DNA of 64,000 nt from positions 4,836,001-4,900,000 of the forward strand of contig NZ_CP108095.1 of the NCBI RefSeq assembly GCF_036194065.1. The letters are read 5' to 3'. Position 1 is the first letter of the stretch. Every line of letters begins with the position of its first letter. The notes beneath the pieces are model-generated. The model had not been told where the DNA came from. It made no database searches and saw only the letters and a list, made by a program, of their open reading frames with translations. Shown piece after piece: positions 57,522 through 64,000 of the stretch. Source of the stretch: Streptomyces sp. NBC_00239. GTDB lineage: Bacteria > Actinomycetota > Actinomycetes > Streptomycetales > Streptomycetaceae. A program made the position numbers and the translations under genes.

Positions 57522-57977
57522 CAGTCCGGCCAGCTCCATGCGCTGGGCGCGCGGCAGCCGGCCCAGGATCGCCCGTTCCTGGTCGAGCAGCCCGGCCAGC
57601 GCCTGGTCGGCGCGGTCGCGGCCCTCGGCGGTCAGCCGTACGAGCACACCGCGCCGGTCGTTGGGGTCGGGAAGCCGTTCGACCAGGCCCTTCTTGGCGA
57701 GCCGGTCGATCCGGTTGGTCATGGTGCCCGAGGTGACGAGCGTCTGCGTGAGCAGCTGGCCGGGGGAGAGCTGGTACGGGTCGCCGGCACGGCGCAGCGA
57801 CGTCAGGACGTCGAATTCCCAGGGCTCCAGGTTGTGCTCGGAGAAGGCGATCCGGCGGGCCCGGTCGAGGTGGCGCGCGAGCCTGCTGACCCGGCTGAGC
57901 ACTTCGAGCGGTTCCACGTCGAGGTCAGGGCGTTCCCGCCGCCATGCCGCAACCAGTCGGTCGACCTCGTCCTCCAT
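57480..57977 (-). CDS. MarR-family transcriptional regulator
   Basis: A 165-residue winged-helix repressor. The DNA-binding core is EFDVLTSLRRAGDPYQLSPGQLLTQTLVTSGTMTNRIDRLAKKGLVER, followed by the wing DPNDRRGVLVRLT and a helical dimerisation end. There is no cysteine in the positions used by redox-sensing OhrR members. The ATG at 57977 (MEDEVDRLVAAW) fits homologues better than 57986. Three palindromes lie in the gap to the divergent tam gene, the best being TCTTGACGTCAAGA. Its 3' end overlaps the LuxR gene. Confidence 0.94.
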   Translation of the reverse strand: MEDEVDRLVAAWRRERPDLDVEPLEVLSRVSRLARHLDRARRIAFSEHNLEPWEFDVLTSLRRAGDPYQLSPGQLLTQTLVTSGTMTNRIDRLAKKGLVERLPDPNDRRGVLVRLTAEGRDRADQALAGLLDQERAILGRLPRAQRMELAGLLRRLTAPFDNVPG

Positions 57978-57987
57978 GCGGATCATT

Positions 57988-58033
57988 GTAAGGGGTCTGT
58001 CGACATGAAGTCTCTTGACGTCAAGATATATCT
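57988..58033. promoter_or_regulatory. Palindromic MarR-type operator region before tam
   Basis: TGTCGACA (57988-57995), the perfect 14-bp TCTTGACGTCAAGA (58013-58026) and AGATATATCT (58024-58033) lie within 46 bp of the MarR start and 75-120 bp upstream of tam. TTGACG inside the main palindrome fits a -35 for the rightward gene. A MarR dimer bound here would control both directions. Confidence 0.65.
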
Positions 58034-58108
58034 GGGGTGATCATCGGAATGCGACGGGCCGGACCGGCTTCGCCGCCGCCCCGCGCACTCCTGTAGGGAG
58101 GCACCACC

Positions 58109-59053
58109 ATGCACGCGACCCCGCACTGGGACCCCGCGCAGTACCTGCGTCACGCGGGCCACCGGGCCCGCCCCTTCCTCGAACTCCTCGCCCGGATCCC
58201 CGAGCTGCCGGCCGGCGCACCGGGTGCCGTCCCGGCCGGCCGGGACGGCGGTCTCCCCGGCGGCGGCCCCCGGATCGCCGACCTGGGCTGCGGCCCCGGC
58301 AACGTCACCGCGCTGCTCGCGGACCGCTGGCCCACCGCCCGCATCACGGGCTTCGACCTGTCCGAGGACATGCTGGCCCGGGCCCGCAAGGAGTACGCGG
58401 GCCCCACCCCCGGCGGCGGCAGCCTCGACTTCCGCCCCGCCGACCTCACCGGCTGGCGGCCCGGGGCGGGCACGGACGCGGGTTCCGGGGCGGGTCCCGG
58501 CACGGCCCCCGGCCCTGACAGCGGCTCCGGCGCCGACCCGGGCGAGGAGCCGTACGACCTGATCGTGTCCAACGCGGCCCTCCAGTGGGTTCCCGGGCAC
58601 GAGGAGCTCTTCGCCGCCTGGACGGCGGGCCTGCGCCCCGGCGGCACCTTCGCCTTCCAGGTCCCCGGCAACTTCGACGCCCCCAGCCACCGGCTCCTCG
58701 CCGCGCTGTGCGACGGCCCGCGCTGGCGCGCCCGCCTGTCCGGCCACGGCGAGCGCCCGGCGCCGGTACTCGAACCCGCCGGCTACCTGGCCCGCCTCGG
58801 CGCGCTCGGCTGCGCCGCCGACGTGTGGGAGACCACGTACCTGCAACTGCTGCCGGGTCCGGACCCGGTGCTCGACTGGGTGAAGGGCACCGCACTGCGG
58901 CCGGTGCTGACCGCCCTCGCCGACGACCCGCAGGCCGCCGACGCCTTCCTGGCCGAGTACCGCGACCTGCTCCGCGAGGCCTACCCGCCGGGCCCGCACG
59001 GCACCGTCTTCCCGTTCCGCAGGATCTTCGCCGTCGCCGTCAAGGAGGCCTGA
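58109..59053 (+). CDS. tam: Trans-aconitate 2-methyltransferase
   Basis: A 314-residue SAM-dependent methyltransferase that esterifies trans-aconitate, a by-product that inhibits the TCA cycle. HWDPAQYLRHAGHRARPFLELLARI is the family's start (WxPxxYxxFxxxRxRPxxDLLARI pattern). SAM motif I is IADLGCGPGNVTALL (residues about 55-69), and SNAALQWVPGHEELF and ETTYLQLLPGPDPVLDWVKGTALRPVL also match Tam. An insertion of about 30 Gly/Ala/Pro/Ser residues (around residues 118-146) separates motifs II and III and is likely a disordered loop. The VOC gene follows 5 bp after its stop. MarR is divergent. Confidence 0.92.
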   Translation: MHATPHWDPAQYLRHAGHRARPFLELLARIPELPAGAPGAVPAGRDGGLPGGGPRIADLGCGPGNVTALLADRWPTARITGFDLSEDMLARARKEYAGPTPGGGSLDFRPADLTGWRPGAGTDAGSGAGPGTAPGPDSGSGADPGEEPYDLIVSNAALQWVPGHEELFAAWTAGLRPGGTFAFQVPGNFDAPSHRLLAALCDGPRWRARLSGHGERPAPVLEPAGYLARLGALGCAADVWETTYLQLLPGPDPVLDWVKGTALRPVLTALADDPQAADAFLAEYRDLLREAYPPGPHGTVFPFRRIFAVAVKEA

Positions 59054-59058
59054 CCCCG

Positions 59059-59421
59059 ATGCTCGTATCCGTCGACCACGTCCAGCTCGCCGCGCCGCCC
59101 GGCTCGGAGGACCTGCTGCGCGTCTACTACCGGGACGTCCTCGGCATGACCGAGGTGCCCAAGCCGCCGGTCCTGGCGGCCCGCGGCGGCTGCTGGTTCG
59201 CCGCCGGCCCGGTCCAGCTCCACCTGGGCGTCGAGCCCGACTTCCGCCCCGCCGCCAAGGCCCACCCGGGGCTGCGGGTGCGCGACATCGAGGCGTACGC
59301 GCGGCGCCTCGCGGACCGCGGCGCGAAGGTCGTCTGGGACGACAACCTCCCCGGCCACCGCCGCTTCTACTCCGAGGACCCCGTCGGCAACCGCCTGGAG
59401 TTCCTCGAACCGCTGTCCTGA
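59059..59421 (+). CDS. VOC (glyoxalase/dioxygenase-fold) family protein
   Basis: A 120-residue single-domain protein of the vicinal-oxygen-chelate fold. It begins VSVDHVQLAAPPGSEDLLRVYY and ends FYSEDPVGNRLEFLEPLS, the standard first and last strands; His in VDHVQL and Glu in RLEFLE are candidate metal ligands. Its substrate is unknown; members include glyoxalases, antibiotic-binding proteins and dioxygenases. ATG 59059 lies 5 bp after the tam stop, so it is probably co-translated with tam and under the same MarR control. Confidence 0.9.
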   Translation: MLVSVDHVQLAAPPGSEDLLRVYYRDVLGMTEVPKPPVLAARGGCWFAAGPVQLHLGVEPDFRPAAKAHPGLRVRDIEAYARRLADRGAKVVWDDNLPGHRRFYSEDPVGNRLEFLEPLS

Positions 59422-59438
59422 TCGGGGGACAGGACAGC

Positions 59439-59474
59439 GGCGCCCTGCCACCGGAGTTCCGGTGGCGGGGCGCC
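59439..59474. terminator. Bidirectional terminator between VOC and FG-GAP genes
   Basis: Sixteen-base arms, GGCGCCCTGCCACCGG and CCGGTGGCGGGGCGCC, pair throughout with one wobble around an AGTT loop. They lie between two convergent genes with 69 bp in total between stops. Confidence 0.8.
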
Positions 59475-59490
59475 GTGGTGTTCAGGCGGC

Positions 59491-61221
59491 TCAGTGCAGG
59501 GAGACGTACGTGTTCCAGCCCGAGCCGAGCAGCACGCGCGAGGACAGCGTCTTGGCGCCGCCCAGGCCGGTGCCGGCGTAGCGGTACGCGTTGCCGCGGC
59601 TGTCCACACCGATGAGGTCGGCGCGGCCGTCACCGGTCATGTCACCGGCGGAGGCCAGCTTGTTGTAGGTGCCGTAGCCGGTGCCGATCTTGACGCGGGC
59701 CTTGAAGGGGGCCTTGGCGTTGCCGGTGCCCGGGTACAGGTACAGGCTGCCCGAACCGGTGCGGGCCAGCAGGTCCGCCCGGCCGTCGCCGGTGTAGTCG
59801 CCCGCACCGACGAGGGCGTTGTAGCCGCTCCAGCCGGCGCCGACCTTGATCCGGCCGTAGAAGCCGGTACCGCCGTTGCTGCGGTACAGGTACAGGTTGC
59901 CGGACTTGTCGCGGGCCAGGAGGTCGCCGATGCCGTCGCCGCTGAGGTCGCCGGTGCCGGCCAGGGAGTTGTAGACCCCCCAGCCGTGGCCGACGAACTG
60001 GTCGCCGCGCCACAGCTGGCCGTCGTAGCGCCACAGGAAGCTGGCGTAGCCCTGGGTGCCGAGCGAGCTGGGGAAGTGGACCGTCACCGGTCCGGCCCAG
60101 CCGCCCGTGTCGCTGACCTGCTCGCGCGCGGACAGCTTGCCGTTCGCGGAGGCCGCGTACTCGAACAGGGTCCCGGCGCTGTTGCGGCCGAGGATCTGGT
60201 ACTTGCCGTGGGCGGGGATGCCGCCCTGCCCGGCGTACAGCCCGGTCCACTCCCAGCCCGTGCCCGACTTCTGGCGGGGGGCGAAGGTGCCGTTGCCGTT
60301 GCTGCCGTAGTACCAGATGGTGCCGGCGGCGTCCCGGGCGAGGACGTCGACGTCGCCGTCGCCGTTGCGGTCGCCCGCGGGGAGGATCTGGTTGTAGACC
60401 CCCCAGCCGTAGCCGACCTTGACGCCGGCGCGGAACGGCGCGGCCGCCTTGCCGGTGCCCTTGTAGAAGTACAGGTTTCCGCTCGGGGTGCGGCCCAGGA
60501 CGTCGGCGTGGCCGTCGGCGTCGAGGTCCCCGGCGCCGACCAGCTGGTCGTAGCCCTGCCAGCCCGCGCCGACCTTGACGGGGGCGCGGAACGGGGTGGA
60601 GATGTTCCCGGTGGCCGGGTACAGGTACAGCTCGCCGCTGTACTTGCGGGCCAGCAGGTCCGGCGTGCCGTCGCCGGTCAGGTCGCCGGGCGCGGCGAGC
60701 TTGTTGTAGATGTTCCAGCCGCTGCCGGACCAGGAGGCGTAGCCCGCGCCGGTGGCGCTGATGTCCCCGTAGAGCGACAGCTTGCCGGTGACGCTCAGCG
60801 TGAGCAGCTCGGGCCTGGTGCCGTCTCCCAGGGCGTGGTTCAGATCGCCGACCGGAATGACGTCCTTGAACGTCTCCTGCTCGTTCCCGCCGAGGAGTTC
60901 GAACTTCTGGTCGTCGCCGACCCGTGTCTTCATGTAGTACGTGTTGCCGATCTGCCGGTAGAGCAGATCCTCCAGGCCGTCGCCGTTGACGTCGAACCGG
61001 GGCGCGGCGGCGTCGCGTGCGGCGAGGCCCTGACGCTGCACGGGGAGCGACTCCACCGGCAGGGGCGCGACCGGCTCGGAGCGGTGCAGCTGCGGCTTGG
61101 CCGGAACGCCGGGCGCGGCGCCGTCGGCCGCGGCGGTTCCCGCCAGGGCCATGCCGGCGGTCAGTGCGAGGGCGGTGCAGGCCGCGACGCGGCCCAGGCG
61201 CTTGTGGCGCGTGATGTTCAA
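59491..61221 (-). CDS. Secreted FG-GAP/VCBS-repeat protein 1
   Basis: A 576-residue exported protein. A TTG start at 61221 with GGGGGG about five bases upstream gives a Sec signal peptide (RVAACTALALTAGMALAG then TAAADG). The mature protein consists of about seven blades built on GDLTGDGTPDLLAR-type Ca2+-binding loops followed by SGELYLYPATGN, the FG-GAP/VCBS pattern of integrin-like beta-propellers. A central blade (about residues 330-390) lacks the Asp-rich loop (KYQILGRNSAGTL). No enzymatic domain is visible. It is paralogous to the next two genes and probably transcribed with the second, 65 bp upstream. Binding to glycans or cell surfaces is possible. Confidence 0.9.
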   Translation of the reverse strand: MNITRHKRLGRVAACTALALTAGMALAGTAAADGAAPGVPAKPQLHRSEPVAPLPVESLPVQRQGLAARDAAAPRFDVNGDGLEDLLYRQIGNTYYMKTRVGDDQKFELLGGNEQETFKDVIPVGDLNHALGDGTRPELLTLSVTGKLSLYGDISATGAGYASWSGSGWNIYNKLAAPGDLTGDGTPDLLARKYSGELYLYPATGNISTPFRAPVKVGAGWQGYDQLVGAGDLDADGHADVLGRTPSGNLYFYKGTGKAAAPFRAGVKVGYGWGVYNQILPAGDRNGDGDVDVLARDAAGTIWYYGSNGNGTFAPRQKSGTGWEWTGLYAGQGGIPAHGKYQILGRNSAGTLFEYAASANGKLSAREQVSDTGGWAGPVTVHFPSSLGTQGYASFLWRYDGQLWRGDQFVGHGWGVYNSLAGTGDLSGDGIGDLLARDKSGNLYLYRSNGGTGFYGRIKVGAGWSGYNALVGAGDYTGDGRADLLARTGSGSLYLYPGTGNAKAPFKARVKIGTGYGTYNKLASAGDMTGDGRADLIGVDSRGNAYRYAGTGLGGAKTLSSRVLLGSGWNTYVSLH

Positions 61222-61286
61222 GGTCCCCCCTGGGACAGGTGCTGTGCTGGTACTGGTGTGGGTGCGGTGGCGGTGCGGCGGTGGGA

Positions 61287-63020
61287 TCAGTACAGGTCCG
61301 GGTAGATCTGGTAGCCCGTGCCGATCTTGGCGCGGGCGGTCAGCCTGCCGGTGCCGTACGAGGTGTAGCGCCACAGGGTGCCGGCGGAGTCGGTGGCGAC
61401 GAGGTCGCCGCGGCTGTCGCCGTCGAGGTCGCCGGTGGCGACCAGGTTCTTGTAGATGCCGTAGCCGGTGCCGATCCTGACGCGGGCCTTGAAGGGGGTC
61501 CTCGCGACGCCGGTGCCGGCGTAGAGGTACAGGTCCCCGTTGGTGGCGCGGGCGATCAGGTCGGCGCGGCCGTCACCGGTGAAGTCACCGGCGCCGGTCA
61601 GCTTGTTGTAGCCGCCCCAGCCCGCGCCGACCTTGACGCGGGAGGCGAAGCCGGTGGCCTTGCCGTTGCCCTGGTACACGTAGAGCGTGCCGCTGCCGTC
61701 GCGGGCCAGCAGGTCGCCCTTGCCGTCGCCGGACAGGTCGCCGGGGCCGACCAGGGTGTTGTAGACGCCCCAGCCGGCGCCGATGTCGTTGCCCTGGACG
61801 AAGAGGTGGTTCTGGAAGATCTCCAGGGTGTCGGCGTAGCTGTTGGTGTTGAGGGAGGACGACCGGATGTAGCGGTAGCCCTTCCACTCGCCGACCGGGC
61901 TGATCCGCTCGCGGGCGGTGAGGGTGCCGTCGTTCTTCGCCCCGTACCACCACAGGGTGCCCGCCGCGTCGCGGCCGGCGAGGTCGCTGCGGTCGTAGCC
62001 GGGGCGGCCGCCCTGCGCCGCCGTCACGCGGGCGTAGTTCCAGCCCTTGGAGGAGGTGACACGGGGCTTGAAGCCGCCGTTGCCGTCCGCGTAGTAGAGG
62101 TACGCCTGGCCGTTGACGGCGCGGGCGTACAGGTCGCCCTTGCCGTCGCGGTTGACGTCGTCGAGGCCGATCAACTGGTTGTAGACCTGGTAGCCGAAGC
62201 CGATCTGCTTGCGCGTCGCGAACGGCTCCGTGGCCCGGCCGGTGCCGGTGTACGTGAACAGCTTGCCGGCGCCGTCCCGGGCCACCAGGTCGGCCAGACC
62301 GTCGCCGGTGATGTCGTTGGAGCCGACCAGCTGGTCGTACGCCTGCCAGCCCTTGCCGACCTTCACCCGGGACAGGAACGGCGTCGCGGTGCTCGACCCG
62401 TTGCCCGGGTACAGGTACAGCTCGCCGGCGTAGGTGCGCGCCAGCACGTCGACGCGGCCGTCGCCGGTCAGGTCGCCGGGGGCGAGGACCTTGTCGTAGA
62501 TCTGCCAGCCGCGGCCGGACCAGCTCGGCGAGTACGCGGTGCCGGACGTGCCGATGCCGTTGAACAGCCCGAGGGTGCCGTCGGCCGTCAGGGCCAGCAC
62601 GTTGGTGTCGCGGTCGTGGTCCGGGTCGCCGACCGGGATGACGTCCTTGTACGCGTAGCTGCCGTCCGCGGTGGCCTGACCGACCTGGTACGCGAAGTGG
62701 TCCTCGGCGCCGCCCGGGTTGACGTAGTACCTGCCGTTGAGGCCCTGGTAGAGCATGTCCGTGATGCCGTCGCGGTCCGCGTCGAAGCGGGGCGCGAGGG
62801 TCGCGGCCGCCGCGAGCGCGGTGCGCGGGGCGGCGCCCTTCGGTACGAACGGGCCGGGGCGCCCGGTGAGCTGCGGGGCGCCCTGCTCGGCCCGGCCGTG
62901 CGGCCGGTCGGTGGCCGGGGCGGCCGCGGCGGGGGTCGCGAGCAGGGTGCCGGCGGCGAGGGCGGCGACGGCGGTGCAGGCCGCGAGGCGGCCGGGGCGC
63001 TGGTGGCGCGAGCGGTTCAA
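61287..63020 (-). CDS. Secreted FG-GAP/VCBS-repeat protein 2
   Basis: A 577-residue paralogue with the same design: TTG start at 63020 with an identical 20-bp start region, a signal peptide (LAACTAVAALAAGTLLATPAA), a linker, then blades such as GDLTGDGRVDVLARTYAGEL and GDFTGDGRADLIARATNGDL. The same central blade is degenerate (YDRSDLAGRDAAGTLWWYGA), so the asymmetry is ancestral and not recent decay. The N-terminal 70 residues of the mature protein differ from the first paralogue, including an RFDADRDGITDML start. The gap of 387 bp upstream suggests that the promoter of the pair is there. Confidence 0.9.
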   Translation of the reverse strand: MNRSRHQRPGRLAACTAVAALAAGTLLATPAAAAPATDRPHGRAEQGAPQLTGRPGPFVPKGAAPRTALAAAATLAPRFDADRDGITDMLYQGLNGRYYVNPGGAEDHFAYQVGQATADGSYAYKDVIPVGDPDHDRDTNVLALTADGTLGLFNGIGTSGTAYSPSWSGRGWQIYDKVLAPGDLTGDGRVDVLARTYAGELYLYPGNGSSTATPFLSRVKVGKGWQAYDQLVGSNDITGDGLADLVARDGAGKLFTYTGTGRATEPFATRKQIGFGYQVYNQLIGLDDVNRDGKGDLYARAVNGQAYLYYADGNGGFKPRVTSSKGWNYARVTAAQGGRPGYDRSDLAGRDAAGTLWWYGAKNDGTLTARERISPVGEWKGYRYIRSSSLNTNSYADTLEIFQNHLFVQGNDIGAGWGVYNTLVGPGDLSGDGKGDLLARDGSGTLYVYQGNGKATGFASRVKVGAGWGGYNKLTGAGDFTGDGRADLIARATNGDLYLYAGTGVARTPFKARVRIGTGYGIYKNLVATGDLDGDSRGDLVATDSAGTLWRYTSYGTGRLTARAKIGTGYQIYPDLY

Positions 63021-63407
63021 GGTCCCCCCTGGGACGGAGTGCTGCGCGGGGTGGCGCGGGTCCGCAGGCTCGGGCGCGCGACAGCGGCGCGCGGAGCGGC
63101 GTGATCCCCCCGGATATGTCTTTGCAGCGTACATCTGCAATGCGATCAGCAGAAGTGCTTATCCGTCAGTTCATGTCACGATCCCGACAGATCCCACCGG
63201 ACAGGGGCCGGGAGGCCGCTGCGGCGGCCCCGTCGGCCGTGTCGTCCCTGATGTCCAGGATGAGTTGCTTGAGCGCATCTCGGGTGGTGCCGTGGGCGTT
63301 GCCCGCCCTCGGTCTCCCGCCGCGTCGCGGCCCGCGGCACGGCCCGCGACACGAAGATGCCCCGCCCCCCGCGGCGTATGCCGGGGGCGGGGCATCCTCG
63401 GTGGTGT
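63021..63407. promoter_or_regulatory. Gap upstream of FG-GAP gene 2
   Basis: A 387-bp region. Near the gene lies the conserved start leader. At 63122-63140 a dyad TTGCAG-N7-CTGCAA lies in an AT-richer stretch (63115-63180) that is the best promoter zone for the minus-strand gene pair. The far end holds a terminator for the third paralogue. No credible gene is seen. Confidence 0.5.
63356..63396 (-). terminator. Terminator after FG-GAP gene 3
   Basis: Perfect 14-bp arms GATGCCCCGCCCCC (63356-63369) and GGGGGCGGGGCATC (63383-63396) with a 13-nt inner region, 11 bp beyond the stop of the third paralogue on the minus strand. Confidence 0.8.
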
Positions 63408-64000
63408 CTAGTACAGGTTGCGGTAGATCTGGTAGCCCGTGCCGATCCGGGCGCGGGCGGTCAGCTTGCCGGTGCCGTACGAGGTGTAGCGCCACAGGTT
63501 GCCCGCGGAGTCGGACGCGACCAGGTCGGCGCGGCCGTCGCCGGTCAGGTCGCCGGTCACGACGAGCTGGCGGTACGCGCCGTAGCCGGTGCCGATCTTC
63601 ACGCGGCCCGCGAACGGGGAGCGCGCGTTGCCGGTGCCCGGGTACAGGTACAGGTTGCCGCGGCCGTCGCGGGCCACGAGGTCCGCGCGGCCGTCGCCGG
63701 TCATGTCGCCGGCGCCGGTCAGCTTGTTGTAACCGCCCCAGCCCGCACCGACCTTGATGCGCGGGGACACGGTCTTGCCGTGGCCGCGGTACAGGTAGAG
63801 GCTGCCCGAGCGGTCCCGCGCGAGCAGGTCGCCGCGGCCGTCGCCGTCGAGGTCGCCGGGGCCGGCGATCGCGTTGTAGACGCCCCAGCCCGCGCCCGCG
63901 TCCGTGTTCTCCAGGAACAGGTGCCCGTTCCAGATCTCCACGAGGTCGCCGTCGCTGTCGTTGTCCAGCGAGGACACGTAGCTGACGTTGGCGCCGGCCC
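63408..64000 (-). CDS. Secreted FG-GAP/VCBS-repeat protein 3, C-terminal part
   Basis: The last 197 codons of a third paralogue; the frame stays open to the window edge, so the 5' part is missing. Visible blades are GDLDGDGRGDLLARDRSG, GDMTGDGRADLVARDGRG and GDLTGDGRADLVASDSAG, each followed by LYLYPG-type strands, and it ends WRYTSYGTGKLTARARIGTGYQ, almost as in protein 2. Upstream of these, SSLDNDSDGDLVEIWNGHLF aligns with the same place in protein 2. It has its own terminator, so it is likely a separate transcript from the other two. Confidence 0.88.
   Translation of the reverse strand, partial: AGANVSYVSSLDNDSDGDLVEIWNGHLFLENTDAGAGWGVYNAIAGPGDLDGDGRGDLLARDRSGSLYLYRGHGKTVSPRIKVGAGWGGYNKLTGAGDMTGDGRADLVARDGRGNLYLYPGTGNARSPFAGRVKIGTGYGAYRQLVVTGDLTGDGRADLVASDSAGNLWRYTSYGTGKLTARARIGTGYQIYRNLY

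Overview
The window is a stretch of a high-GC actinomycete chromosome, almost certainly Streptomyces or a close relative. The evidence is the extreme GC content with strong third-position bias, frequent GTG, TTG and apparent CTG starts, GTGA stop/start overlaps, a SsgA-like sporulation protein, a SepX/GlpR divisome protein, a resuscitation-promoting factor, and a core gene order matching the actinobacterial pmt-rsmI-tatD-rpf-ksgA-ispE block. I see no phage genes, insertion sequences or CRISPR array. One tRNA gene, tRNA-Ala with anticodon CGC, is present.

Layout. Positions 1-7042 hold the end of a NarK-type nitrate transporter, a small conserved protein, MscL, an orphan SAF-domain protein, a methylthioadenosine phosphorylase, an FmdB zinc ribbon, an MFS exporter and a CPA1 cation/proton antiporter. 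Between the SAF and phosphorylase genes lie about 500 bp of tandem GC-rich repeats. Positions 7303-16315 hold a penicillin-acylase-family enzyme, 5-formyl-THF cyclo-ligase, galU, glp (a moeA/gephyrin homologue), moaC, mogA, a RimJ-like acetyltransferase, sepX/glpR and the tRNA. This mixes molybdenum-cofactor synthesis with the Glp-GlpR cell-division module.

Positions 16446-26918 are mostly accessory metabolism: LysR divergent from an SDR/NTF2-like/tautomerase operon, a small secreted protein, a CaiB-type CoA transferase, a 63-bp repeat array, an acetyltransferase, xthA, and a MerR gene divergent from a Baeyer-Villiger monooxygenase / hydrolase / SDR operon that resembles the mycobacterial mymA operon. 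Positions 27005-40259 hold a tricorn-type S41 protease, a TetR-MMPL efflux pair with clear palindromic operators, an SsgE-like protein, a cbiMQO cobalt/nickel ECF transporter, a serine hydrolase and a class B penicillin-binding protein with a long palindrome at its start.

Positions 40360-50353 are conserved core: pmt, rsmI, a zinc-ribbon protein, tatD, rpf, ksgA, ispE and an ABC-F ATPase. Positions 50527-59421 hold two membrane-anchored beta-propeller paralogues, two LuxR-type response regulators on either side of galE (one with a degenerate receiver), MarR, a trans-aconitate methyltransferase and a VOC protein. Positions 59491-64000 hold three tandem secreted FG-GAP/VCBS paralogues, the last cut by the window edge.

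How the genes work together. Cell-envelope and growth functions recur: Pmt (protein O-mannosylation), the PBP, the Rpf muralytic enzyme, SepX/Glp, SsgE, MscL, and GalU/GalE (nucleotide sugars). The three main accessory operons each sit beside a divergent regulator with a candidate palindromic operator in the shared gap. A GC-rich dispersed element recurs four times between genes, and two of its copies abut tandem arrays.
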